Of a stretch of DNA of 14,466 bases, positions 8,525 to 14,257 are shown piece by piece. The stretch comes from Bacillota bacterium. Its GTDB lineage: Bacteria > Bacillota > Clostridia > Lachnospirales > Lachnospiraceae. The stretch spans positions 1-14,466 of the forward strand of contig JAEWHU010000055.1 of NCBI GenBank assembly GCA_023387635.1. The letters are read 5' to 3'. The notes beneath the pieces are model-generated. The model made no database searches. It was given only the letters and a program-made list of their open reading frames with translations, and had not been told where the DNA came from. Each line of letters begins with the position of its first letter. Position 1 is the first letter of the stretch. A program made the translations under genes and the position numbers.

Positions 8525-8538
8525 TGTTTCATGAAACA
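8525..8538. promoter_or_regulatory. 14-bp perfect palindrome resembling a shortened parS
   Basis: TGTTTCATGAAACA is its own reverse complement. It equals the ParB site consensus TGTTTCACGTGAAACA without the central CG pair. It lies about 80 bases before a membrane protein gene. With the two-base deletion the half-sites are brought closer, so ParB binding is doubtful; it may instead be an operator or chance. Confidence 0.35.
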
Positions 8539-8586
8539 TATCTAAATAATAGAAGAAGATACAAATCTCTATTGAATTAGATATCT

Positions 8587-8592
8587 TATAAT
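8587..8592 (+). promoter_or_regulatory. Candidate -10 box for the membrane-protein unit
   Basis: A perfect TATAAT lies 28 bases before the ATG at 8620. The base block 17 bases upstream (AATCTC) is a poor -35, so the promoter is weak or needs an activator. The palindrome at 8525-8538 lies just upstream of the would-be -35 region. Confidence 0.35.
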
Positions 8593-8619
8593 GGAAAGTA
8601 TTTAAAAGGATGGGGAAAT

Positions 8620-9501
8620 ATGATCATTATTGAATTTATCCTAAGACAATCAAAAATTGAATTAATTATGACTAGTTACGTAATTTCATGGATGTTAATT
8701 GTTCTTATTATTTTCCTATTAAAGAAACGTAACAAGAATGTTCTGATTAGAAATATGGAACTTTTTCAGTTAATTACCATATTCAATACAAGTATTTTTT
8801 TATCTATTACCTTTTTGACCAAAGAAATGATACAAGCACCACAATTTGCATATCAATTAGTCATATGCGTTATTTCTGTAGTAATATATTCAATTTTGAA
8901 CGGTTTTACTGTAAAAAGTATAAAAGGAGTAGAATTCGGTAATATAGAGAATACGGAAACATTGAAACAACTCTTAAATTATGTTGAAATTGCAGATAAA
9001 ATATCTAATTGTATGAGTAAGTCAATCGATATTATAATTAATATGGAACCTATAGTAGTTGATGATACTAAGAAAATAGTTCAATTATGGGTTTATGTGA
9101 TTCGGCAATATTTAGAAGAAAGAAAAATTACTCAAATTAGCATAATAAATTGTTTAGAACTTTCACAAGAATGTATAAAATTGTATATTAAAGACATTGT
9201 AGAGAAAAATCACTTATGGTATAATGAACATGACATAAATAATTTTGCAAAAAACATACAATCGGGTGAAGTTATTAATTTATCAACAAGGATAAAGTTA
9301 ATACCAATCAATAGTGCTTTAATATATACCGAATCTCTTGTTCCTCTTGAAAAAGTTGACATAGAATTTCTAGTTAATACATATAAGATAATACGTATGA
9401 AATGTTTAATTAAGACAAAGGAAATTCAAAACAAAAAATTGACGAAAAAACAACGAACAAAAAAGAGAAAAAGATACCAAAATAGGAGAATGGATGAATG
9501 A
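8620..9501 (+). CDS. Three-helix membrane protein of unknown function
   Basis: This 293-residue protein has three hydrophobic segments near its N-terminus: about residues 17-34 (ending before KKRNKN), 49-66 and 76-94. About 200 soluble residues follow, ending in a strongly basic tail rich in Lys and Arg (KKLTKKQRTKKRKRYQNRR). By the positive-inside rule the loop after helix 1 and the C-terminal domain are probably cytoplasmic. I do not recognise a domain in the soluble part, which contains EPIVVDDTKKIVQLWVYVIR and several helix-forming stretches. The ATG at 8620 is preceded by GGATGGGG and is preferred over ATG 8668, which lacks a site. The stop overlaps the next gene's start (ATGA), so the two are co-translated. 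The membrane-sensor-like layout could suit a sensor or effector, but there is no direct evidence for any role. Confidence 0.72.
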   Translation: MIIIEFILRQSKIELIMTSYVISWMLIVLIIFLLKKRNKNVLIRNMELFQLITIFNTSIFLSITFLTKEMIQAPQFAYQLVICVISVVIYSILNGFTVKSIKGVEFGNIENTETLKQLLNYVEIADKISNCMSKSIDIIINMEPIVVDDTKKIVQLWVYVIRQYLEERKITQISIINCLELSQECIKLYIKDIVEKNHLWYNEHDINNFAKNIQSGEVINLSTRIKLIPINSALIYTESLVPLEKVDIEFLVNTYKIIRMKCLIKTKEIQNKKLTKKQRTKKRKRYQNRRMDE

Positions 9502-9692
9502 AGCATAAAAATAATGACTTTACGTTAATAGTGAATGGAGAAAAAATTGAGACAGTCGATATTTCAAAATTAGCTATAATGTCGGATAACTATGAAGAAA
9601 CAATAATTAGTCAAGAGAACCCCTTGTTAGATAGAGCAAGATTACTAGTTAACAAAATGGAGAAATACATACAAAACAAACACCTTTAATAT
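9498..9692 (+). CDS. Small hypothetical protein, coupled to the membrane protein
   Basis: This 63-residue reading frame ends with its TAA at 9687-9689 inside the terminator stem. It overlaps the upstream stop as ATGA, with AGGAG nine bases upstream inside the preceding gene, which is good evidence for translational coupling. The protein is soluble, with a predicted short beta start (DFTLIVNGEKIETVDIS) and a C-terminal helix (LLDRARLLVNKMEKYIQN). No known domain was recognised. It may bind or regulate the membrane protein; this is inferred from the overlap only. Coordinates include three bases after the stop in the listed end; the coding end itself is 9689. Confidence 0.6.
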
Positions 9693-9712
9693 GATAAAGG
9701 TGTTTATTTTTT
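9678..9712. terminator. Bidirectional intrinsic terminator
   Basis: AAACACCTTT (9678-9687) and AAAGGTGTTT (9696-9705) form a 10-bp perfect stem with an eight-base loop, followed by a T-run at 9707-9712. An A-rich run on the other side gives a T-run on the minus strand. It lies between two convergent genes and overlaps the last codons of the 63-residue gene and the stop of the minus-strand gene. Confidence 0.9.
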
Positions 9713-9932
9713 ACCATTTAGTTTTACTTAAATGTAACGCTTTATAATAAATATTAGGATGGTCTATGTTTACTAATTTATATTTTTTTTGTGTTTTAGG
9801 AAACAAGTCTTTCATTTCATATTCTTCCTGTTTTGTCAAATTAGGATAACATGAACCAAATCGTATTTTACGATATGCTATATAACCATGTTCTTCCGTA
9901 TTTACTTTCTTTGTACTGAATAATTTGAACAT
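9711..9932 (-). CDS. Small hypothetical protein (73 residues)
   Basis: The minus-strand frame encodes a 73-residue protein starting MFKLFSTKKVNTEEHGYIAY. I chose the ATG at 9932 because GAAAGGA lies five bases upstream; an adjacent ATG at 9935 and one at 9959 are in frame, the latter without a ribosome site. The sequence is rich in Tyr, Lys and Glu, with no membrane segment and no motif I recognise (RFGSCYPNLTKQEEYEMKDL in the middle). It converges on the two-gene unit and shares its terminator. A minus-strand TTAACA/TATAAT pair with a 19-base spacer lies upstream near 9980-10010 and could drive it. It is a plausible small gene but not proven. Confidence 0.5.
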   Translation of the reverse strand: MFKLFSTKKVNTEEHGYIAYRKIRFGSCYPNLTKQEEYEMKDLFPKTQKKYKLVNIDHPNIYYKALHLSKTKW

Positions 9933-10129
9933 CATTATCCTTTCTACTATATAATTCATATTAAAATCATAAAATAGATTATTTACATTATTATATAAAA
10001 ATATTAAAAAGACGTGTTAATTTATAGTAGTATATTGAAAATTATGGTAAAATAACAGCAACTCCTATATAATGGATATATATTGGGTTATTTATATGTG
10101 TGTCATTCACAGGTTGTAGTAGAACATAA

Positions 10130-10728
10130 GAATTCATTGAACATGATGTTACACTACCAGTTACAATAACTGGGAGTCTTATGAGGTTGGAATATCAGAT
10201 GATATTACAGAAATCAATACATTATCAGTGGCGTACTCTAATCATAGTAGACAAACTGTAGATATTGGTAAAGTATATATCTATGGTGGCAATCCTTTGG
10301 ACAATGTATTAGAAGCGATTGAAGCCATGCCATTTATTTATAAGGAACGGAGCCAGTCATATGAATCAAAAGAGGATCTGCAGCTGATTGGATTATCTGA
10401 TAGTACAGTGGAACTTATGAAAGAGATGGACATAATGGACTATGCTAATCTAAACGGTATCGACTATAGAAATGTTACTTTAGATCAACCAATATCCGTA
10501 CTAACAAATAGTCAAGTAAACTTTATAATGATGTTAAAGAACACTTGGAAAGAAGAACTATTCCAATTTAATACAAATTATGATTATTATAATATTGAGC
10601 CTAAGCTAATTTTACTAGATGAAACTGGTGAAGAACACTTTGTTCCTATTTTTAATCAACCCAAAAACATTGTTTTTAAGAATTATGGTGAGGTTAGAAA
10701 GTATTTAAAAGTAAGAGGGGTTATATAA
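10130..10728 (+). pseudogene. 5'-truncated, frameshifted hypothetical gene
   Basis: A 166-codon open frame ends at TAA 10726-10728, but its only start is a GTG at 10228 with no Shine-Dalgarno. Protein-like sequence continues upstream in the same frame to about 10180 (SYEVGISDDITEINTLSVAY) and then in another frame (EFIEHDVTLPVTITGS, 10130-10177). The two join neatly if two bases near 10178 are removed. A stop at 10127 closes the upstream frame, so the N-terminus is missing. The remaining part reads like a globular protein of beta-strand character in its first half (VDIGKVYIYGGNPLDNVLEA) with a helical middle. I do not recognise the family. Loss of the start plus a frameshift indicates a remnant, though an internal start on the intact frame is possible. 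Confidence 0.5.
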
Positions 10729-10844
10729 TTTTGCCTTACTTAATTAAAATACAATGAGTATTTAGGTAGTAGTAAGTGAAATAAACTATAGATTTTTAGA
10801 AGGTGAGCTTGTATTTAATTCTTTATAAAAAAGGGGATTACATA

Positions 10845-10946
10845 ATGGAGAAATATTTTGAGAGTTTATTAATCCAGAAGAACATGATAAAGACTGAGAT
10901 AACTTCATTTTTAAATAATAGTATTAATAAAATTTTTTATGTGTAA
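10845..10946 (+). CDS. Possible 33-residue small protein
   Basis: ATG at 10845 is preceded by AAGGGG about seven to nine bases upstream. The frame reads MEKYFESLLIQKNMIKTEIT and ends TAA at 10944-10946. There is no family match that I know and no neighbour that supports it. In such AT-rich DNA a short frame with a purine-rich leader can arise by chance; it may also be a gene tail left by deletion. Confidence 0.25.
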   Translation: MEKYFESLLIQKNMIKTEITSFLNNSINKIFYV

Positions 10947-11003
10947 TAATTTGAGAGTTTTATGATATAATAGATATTAGTGATAATAAGTTAATCAAAG
11001 TGG

Positions 11004-11032
11004 TTGACATAATGCATATAAGATGTTATACT
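11004..11032 (+). promoter_or_regulatory. Promoter of first tRNA-fMet gene
   Basis: TTGACA (11004-11009) and TATACT (11027-11032) are separated by exactly 17 bases. It is followed by a leader of about 67 bases before the mature tRNA 5' end. Sequence is nearly identical to the promoter at 11266. Confidence 0.9.
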
Positions 11033-11105
11033 AAGTTTTGTTAGAATACCAAGATATACTAATCGTAGAAAATATTGGTTATGTTAACAATCAAAAAAAT
11101 AATGT

Positions 11106-11179
11106 CGCGGGGTGGAGCAGTCTGGAAGCTCGTCGGGCTCATAACCCGAAGGTCATAGGTTCAAATCCTATCTCCGCAA
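11106..11179 (+). tRNA. Initiator tRNA-fMet(CAU), first copy
   Basis: The 74-nt cloverleaf starts CGCGGGG and ends CTCCGCA plus discriminator A; CCA is not encoded. It is the initiator rather than elongator tRNA because position 1 C faces position 72 A (the C1-A72 mismatch that allows formylation), the anticodon stem has three G-C pairs (GGG/CCC flanking CTCATAA) for P-site entry, and the D stem has A11-U24. The anticodon CAT is at 11140-11142. It has its own promoter and terminator. Confidence 0.98.
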
Positions 11180-11183
11180 TTCT

Positions 11184-11218
11184 AAAATCTCAGAATACTA
11201 AATATTCTGAGATTTTTT
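11184..11218 (+). terminator. Terminator of first tRNA-fMet unit
   Basis: A 14-bp perfect stem, AAAATCTCAGAATA (11184-11197) with TATTCTGAGATTTT (11203-11216), has loop CTAAA and ends in six T residues. It begins four bases after the tRNA 3' end. Confidence 0.93.
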
Positions 11219-11242
11219 AAATATAAAAGGCTGAAAAATAAG

Positions 11243-11294
11243 TTGACATAATACACAGAAACTAGTTGACATAATGTATATAAGATGTTATACT
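11243..11294 (+). promoter_or_regulatory. Promoter of second tRNA-fMet gene, with an extra upstream -35 copy
   Basis: TTGACA (11266-11271) and TATACT (11289-11294) are 17 bases apart. Another GTTGACATAAT word lies 23 bases upstream at 11242-11252 and matches the word at 11265-11275. It has no matching -10, so it is probably a duplication relic. Confidence 0.88.
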
Positions 11295-11364
11295 TAGTTT
11301 CGTTAGCATACCAAGATATACTAATCGTAGAAAATATTAGTTAAGTTAACAAAAAAAATAATAT

Positions 11365-11438
11365 CGCGGGGTGGAGCAGTCTGGAAGCTCGTCGGGCTCA
11401 TAACCCGAAGGTCATAGGTTCAAATCCTGTCTCCGCAA
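11365..11438 (+). tRNA. Initiator tRNA-fMet(CAU), second copy
   Basis: This 74-nt gene is identical to the first copy except for one T-stem base (CCTGT instead of CCTAT), which turns an A-U pair into a G-U wobble. C1-A72, the three G-C anticodon-stem pairs and A11-U24 are all kept. The anticodon CAT is at 11399-11401. It starts 259 bases after the first copy. Confidence 0.98.
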
Positions 11439-11440
11439 TT

Positions 11441-11475
11441 AAAAAACTCTGTATACTATGTATACAGAGTTTTTT
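11441..11475 (+). terminator. Terminator of second tRNA-fMet unit
   Basis: AAAAAACTCTGTATAC (11441-11456) pairs fully with GTATACAGAGTTTTTT (11460-11475) around a three-base loop, giving a 16-bp stem and six terminal T residues. It ends 24 bases before the arsC-like start codon, so that gene needs read-through or a promoter overlapping this hairpin. Confidence 0.93.
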
Positions 11476-11499
11476 ACATTATTAAAGGAGAATAAGCAA

Positions 11500-11916
11500 A
11501 TGATTAATAAACAAACAGTTAATAAAAAAAAGGTAGCATTTATATGTGTTCATAATTCTTGCAGGTCACAAATCTCAGAAGCTTTAGGACATCATCTAGC
11601 ATTTGATGTATTTGAAAGTTATTCAGCTGGGACAGAGACAAAGCCTCGTATCAACCAGGACGCAGTCAGGTTAATGAAAAAGCTATATGATATTGATATG
11701 GAAAAAACACAATACAGTAAAACATTTAATGAAATACCAAAGCCGGATATAGCAATATCAATGGGATGCGATGTTGGTTGCCCATATGTTGGAATGGAGT
11801 ATGATGATAACTGGAATTTAGAAGACCCAACTGGAAAAAGTGATGAAGAATTCGAAACTATAATTATGAAGATTCATGAGAATATTGTAAAGCTAGCATC
11901 TTCACTAAAAGATTAG
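11500..11916 (+). CDS. arsC: Arsenate reductase-like protein, low-MW phosphatase fold
   Basis: This 138-residue cytosolic protein belongs to the thioredoxin-coupled ArsC/low-molecular-weight tyrosine phosphatase superfamily and would reduce arsenate to arsenite. The P-loop is CVHNSCR at residues 16-22, a CX5R motif with Cys16 as nucleophile. Cys90 and Cys94 in GCDVGCP are placed like the relay pair of redox ArsC enzymes, though spaced closer than in the Bacillus type. The general-acid loop is LEDPTG, with Asp109-Pro110. Length is typical. I chose ATG 11500 because AAGGAG lies eight to nine bases upstream; an in-frame ATG at 11458 lies inside the tRNA terminator hairpin. No arsR, acr3 or arsB is adjacent, so it is an orphan. 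A dephosphorylating role cannot be excluded, but the extra cysteines favour arsenate reduction. Confidence 0.85.
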   Translation: MINKQTVNKKKVAFICVHNSCRSQISEALGHHLAFDVFESYSAGTETKPRINQDAVRLMKKLYDIDMEKTQYSKTFNEIPKPDIAISMGCDVGCPYVGMEYDDNWNLEDPTGKSDEEFETIIMKIHENIVKLASSLKD

Positions 11917-11941
11917 TGGCTGCAATAGCAGCGCATACAAC

Positions 11942-11963
11942 TAAGGTAAGGATGGTTACCTTA
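11942..11963. other. Hairpin downstream of arsC
   Basis: TAAGGTAA and TTACCTTA form an 8-bp stem with loop GGATGG, 25 bases after the arsC stop. No T-run follows, so it is at most a weak terminator or an mRNA 3'-end stabiliser. Confidence 0.4.
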
Positions 11964-12024
11964 CATATGTAAACGATAGAGCAAAGATTATTAATATCAC
12001 AGCTAAATAGATAGACAGATCAAA

Positions 12025-12051
12025 AAAAAACTTCCTATTTGGAAGTTTTTT
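12025..12051. terminator. Bidirectional terminator between arsC and tRNA-Pro
   Basis: AAAAAACTTCC pairs with GGAAGTTTTTT around loop TATTT (11 bp). The plus strand ends in six T residues; the minus strand ends in nine. It serves tRNA-Pro, which ends 12 bases away on the minus strand, and probably arsC as well. Confidence 0.9.
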
Positions 12052-12062
12052 AATATGTATAA

Positions 12063-12137
12063 TCGGGGTGACAGGATTCGAACCTGCGACCTCCTGGTCC
12101 CAAACCAGGCGCTCTAGCCAAGCTGAGCCACACCCCG
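12063..12137 (-). tRNA. tRNA-Pro(UGG)
   Basis: On the minus strand the 75-nt cloverleaf runs from CGGGGTG to CACCCCG plus discriminator A, with no encoded CCA. The anticodon loop TTTGGGA gives anticodon TGG at 12100-12102, read by wobble for all CCN codons. The T arm carries GGTTCGAATCC. A perfect promoter lies upstream and a strong terminator downstream, so it is a single-gene unit. Confidence 0.97.
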
Positions 12138-12170
12138 TTGAGTTATTCGCATCTCGCGAACACAAACAAT

Positions 12171-12199
12171 ATTATATACCATGAAAAGTGTTTTGTCAA
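12171..12199 (-). promoter_or_regulatory. Consensus promoter of tRNA-Pro
   Basis: On the minus strand TTGACA (12194-12199) and TATAAT (12171-12176) are both perfect and separated by exactly 17 bases. Transcription would start near 12164, about 27 bases before the mature tRNA. Confidence 0.93.
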
Positions 12200-12453
12200 C
12201 AATTTTTTTGTTTGTTATATAACTTTTTTTATTTTTGCATTTCTGCTCAAAATAAAACTTAATTTGTCGTCAAATAAGCTTTTGCGATAACAATATAAAT
12301 AACAATTTGGGCTAAATCTGATTTACACAAGATAAATATTTTTAAGATTTTAAACTGTAATCAAATTCATGTGAGTTTAGATGAAATAATAATTCATATA
12401 TCTATAATTCATATTGACAAAAAATATTATAAGTGGCAATCTTATGTTATATG
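12200..12453. other. AT-rich intergenic stretch
   Basis: No gene is seen. A TTGACA lies at 12414-12419 on the plus strand; the base block 17 bases on, CAATCT, is a weak -10. This could be the promoter of the GPP34 gene, in which case the heptamer repeats would lie in its leader. Confidence 0.4.
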
Positions 12454-12530
12454 TAATAAGTAATAAGTAATAAGTAATAAGTAATAAGTAGTAAGTAATA
12501 AATAGTAAGTAATAAATAGTAAATAATATG
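12454..12530 (+). repeat. Heptamer tandem repeat, 11 units
   Basis: Five exact TAATAAG units are followed by six variants: TAGTAAG, TAATAAA, TAGTAAG, TAATAAA, TAGTAAA, TAATATG. The variant part has a 14-base higher-order period. The tract ends about 34 bases before the GGAGG of the GPP34 gene. Unit length 7 is not a multiple of three and the tract is untranslated, so any copy-number change would alter spacing rather than a protein. Confidence 0.88.
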
Positions 12531-12563
12531 TGTTTAATAGTAGGTTTATATTTAAAATATCTT

Positions 12564-12579
12564 GGAGGTAATCATTATA
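12564..12579 (+). promoter_or_regulatory. Ribosome binding site with ATA or ATT as apparent start codon
   Basis: GGAGG (12564-12568) is followed by ATC, ATT and ATA codons in the reading frame. Best spacing favours ATT (12574) or ATA (12577). It decides the start of the GPP34 gene and implies inefficient initiation. Confidence 0.6.
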
Positions 12580-13224
12580 AAAAATCTATCAATATCGCAA
12601 TCGTATCTACTTTGTGTATTAAATAAGAAGGGTAAGTTGCCTACGTTTAGTACAGAATCATCCGTTTGCTTAGTTGCTGGCGGGATGCTCGATTTAATTT
12701 TTACTGGAGCCGTAGCAATCAATAATAAAAAACTATGTGTTATAGGAGATATAGACAATAACACTCAGTATTTGAAGTCTCTATATGATTTTATTAAGGA
12801 GACTCGTAATGTTACACTTGAAAAGCTTGCTTCAGAATATTGCTTTTCTTTTACTAACAAAAAGATGACAGTATTATTGGAGGATGTAGGCGAAGCATTG
12901 GTTAAAGAGCAGTGTGCTACTTCTGAAAAAGGTGGCTTATTTGGAAATTCTACTTATTTTATTGTGAATCCCATGGAAGTGGACCATGTTATTCAAACAA
13001 TACGAGCAGAAATTCTTGAAAGTGGAACTATGTCAGAAGAAATAATTGCATTAACCAGCCTTTTAGAAAAAAGTGGCCATATAAAACGATTTTTTTCAAA
13101 GTATGAAAATAAACGGGTAAAGGAGCGAATTTCAGAAATCAGAAAAGATTCTTCCAACCAGTTAGTAAAAGAAATGGTAGACTATATTAATACTATGATA
13201 GCAGTTATCGCTATAATTAAGTAA
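12577..13224 (+). CDS. GPP34 (Golgi phosphoprotein 3-like) domain protein, non-ATG start
   Basis: The frame encodes about 215 residues with the GPP34 fold known from eukaryotic GOLPH3, a phosphoinositide-binding protein; bacterial members are widespread but of unclear role. Seen here are an N-terminal helix SISQSYLLCVLNKKGKL, the core helix VCLVAGGMLDLIFTGAVAIN followed by the short strand KKLCVIGD, and later helices. It is usually cytosolic or peripherally membrane-bound. The start is odd: no ATG is present. A strong GGAGG at 12564-12568 precedes ATT at 12574 (five bases) and ATA at 12577 (eight bases). TTG at 12562 is in frame but lies before the Shine-Dalgarno and cannot use it. The ATA aligns with where related proteins would place Met before KNLS, so one G to A change may have made it. 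A MerR-like remnant follows nine bases on. Confidence 0.75.
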   Translation: MKNLSISQSYLLCVLNKKGKLPTFSTESSVCLVAGGMLDLIFTGAVAINNKKLCVIGDIDNNTQYLKSLYDFIKETRNVTLEKLASEYCFSFTNKKMTVLLEDVGEALVKEQCATSEKGGLFGNSTYFIVNPMEVDHVIQTIRAEILESGTMSEEIIALTSLLEKSGHIKRFFSKYENKRVKERISEIRKDSSNQLVKEMVDYINTMIAVIAIIK

Positions 13225-13233
13225 GGTGATGAT

Positions 13234-13374
13234 ATGGCAAGACAGCGTCCTTTAGAAACTATACAAAACTCAGAATACGTAACAATTGGAGAGCTTGTGA
13301 GACCAAGGCAAAAGCATTCCACAAATAAAAGAACTACTTTAATAAAGTCAATGACAATAACTTTATTTTATTAA
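13234..13374 (+). pseudogene. Truncated MerR-like regulator
   Basis: ATG 13234 follows GGTGA by four bases, nine bases after the GPP34 stop. The first 23 residues (MARQRPLETIQNSEYVTIGE, then LVR) match the start of a MerR-type winged helix, whose domain begins with a strand and helix of the pattern YTIGELA. After LVR the sequence turns into PRQKHSTNKRTTLIKSMTIT, which is not helix-turn-helix, and stops at 46 residues. So the recognition helix, wing and all downstream parts are gone, probably by deletion or frameshift. The remaining frame is unlikely to bind DNA. It may have been co-transcribed with the GPP34 gene. The MerR assignment rests on the TIGELV motif and N-terminal position and is moderate. 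Confidence 0.5.
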
Positions 13375-13394
13375 TAGTTAAATCACCGATATTG

Positions 13395-13424
13395 ATATAG
13401 CACCTCAGAACTGAGGTGCTATAT
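13395..13424 (+). terminator. Inverted repeat, probable terminator
   Basis: ATATAGCACCTCAG and CTGAGGTGCTATAT are perfect 14-base arms separated by AA. It ends in ATATTTG, so the T-run is poor. It lies after the GPP34/MerR remnant and before the next gene. Confidence 0.6.
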
Positions 13425-13532
13425 TTGCGTTCTCCCAACAAATAATGGTAGATTTTTCATAATATTCAATATATAATTACTTTAACATTAAATTACATTT
13501 TTCATGTAATATGCATTTTAGGAGGATTTCGA

Positions 13533-14129
13533 ATGCAAAAAAATAAGAAATTACTTTATTTCACTGTTATAGTTATAGGTATCATTACTGTTACTATGGT
13601 ATCCGCATTATTTTATATTAATAAATATAGTAAGAAAGGAATCTATAAGAATGTACTTAATCAAGATGGTTATGAAATATACGAAATTCAAAAGCCAGTT
13701 CATTTCAGTACATATATAGAACCAGAATGGATTCCTACATTGAATCCTACAGAGGACAACAAAGTGATAGAATTGAATAAAGAAATTAGCAAAGTAGGTA
13801 ATGTAGCTATAATAATTGAAAGTATTATGCACCGTGGTAATGATATTTATTTTAACTTTGATGCAATTCCATATATAACATATGAAGAAGGTGAATTTCT
13901 TTCCGATGTGATTTTTAATGATGATGGTACAGTTACAACATATAATAACTATCCAAGTTTTTTAATACACAACAATAATAATACGAATGTTGATATAGGA
14001 CAGAATGGACATGGTCCTATATCAAAATTTTCTTTTGGTATTGATATCGATAATTACGACCTTATTAAAGATGGTTTTACATTAGAATATAATAGTTCAA
14101 TATTATATGGATATTCGTTGCTTGATTAG
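13533..14129 (+). CDS. Membrane-anchored or secreted protein of unknown function
   Basis: This 198-residue protein starts at an ATG preceded by a perfect AGGAGG seven bases upstream, so it is well supported. A basic N-terminus (MQKNKK) is followed by a hydrophobic segment at about residues 7-28 (VIVIGIITVTMVSALFYI), with no clear signal-peptidase site and no lipobox Cys, so it is probably a single-span membrane anchor with an external C-terminal domain. The domain is rich in Asn, Asp, Tyr and Ile with strand-like blocks (VAIIIESIMHRGNDIYFNFD) and a segment NNNNTNVDIGQNGHGPISKF. I recognise no family. It lies alone between an inverted repeat and a weak hairpin, with no operon partner visible. 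Confidence 0.7.
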   Translation: MQKNKKLLYFTVIVIGIITVTMVSALFYINKYSKKGIYKNVLNQDGYEIYEIQKPVHFSTYIEPEWIPTLNPTEDNKVIELNKEISKVGNVAIIIESIMHRGNDIYFNFDAIPYITYEEGEFLSDVIFNDDGTVTTYNNYPSFLIHNNNNTNVDIGQNGHGPISKFSFGIDIDNYDLIKDGFTLEYNSSILYGYSLLD

Positions 14130-14151
14130 TTAACTGAAATGAAGTTAAGGG

Positions 14152-14210
14152 TGAAAGAAAATATAAATTTAGAAAGGCTGCCACTATGTGATTCTTTCAC
14201 TCCTTTTTAT
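14152..14210 (+). terminator. Weak hairpin terminator candidate
   Basis: GTGAAAGAA (14152-14160) pairs with TTCTTTCAC (14193-14201) across a 32-base interval, followed by TCCTTTTTATTT. The long loop lowers confidence. Confidence 0.4.
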
Positions 14211-14257
14211 TTGTGGCAATATTGCAGGCAAATCTGCGATATGAAATGGTGTAAAAT

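Larger units (their letters stand above)
11002..11438 (+). repeat. Tandem duplication of promoter, leader and tRNA-fMet
   Basis: Unit 1 (11003-11179) and unit 2 (11265-11438) match along promoter, the leader word ACCAAGATATACTAATCGTA with its AAAATATT continuation, GTTAACAA and the tRNA, with scattered substitutions and a net three-base indel before the tRNA. The terminators that follow are not similar, so the duplicated block ends at or just after the tRNA. Confidence 0.9.

Noticed and set aside
11038..11220. Plus-strand frame across the first tRNA-fMet.
   Set aside because: It translates the tRNA and terminator (GWSSLEARRAHNPKVIGSNP is an artefact) and has no ribosome site.
11956..12165. 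Minus-strand protein-like frame across tRNA-Pro.
   Set aside because: The apparent protein text comes from translating the tRNA (RLVWDQEVAGSNPVTP is a typical translated-tRNA artefact).
12454..12530. Heptamer tract considered as a CRISPR array or iteron origin.
   Set aside because: Units are seven bases with no spacers, and no replication initiator gene is nearby.
12552..12764. Minus-strand open frame antisense to the GPP34 gene.
   Set aside because: It shadows the GPP34 codons and lacks its own ribosome site.
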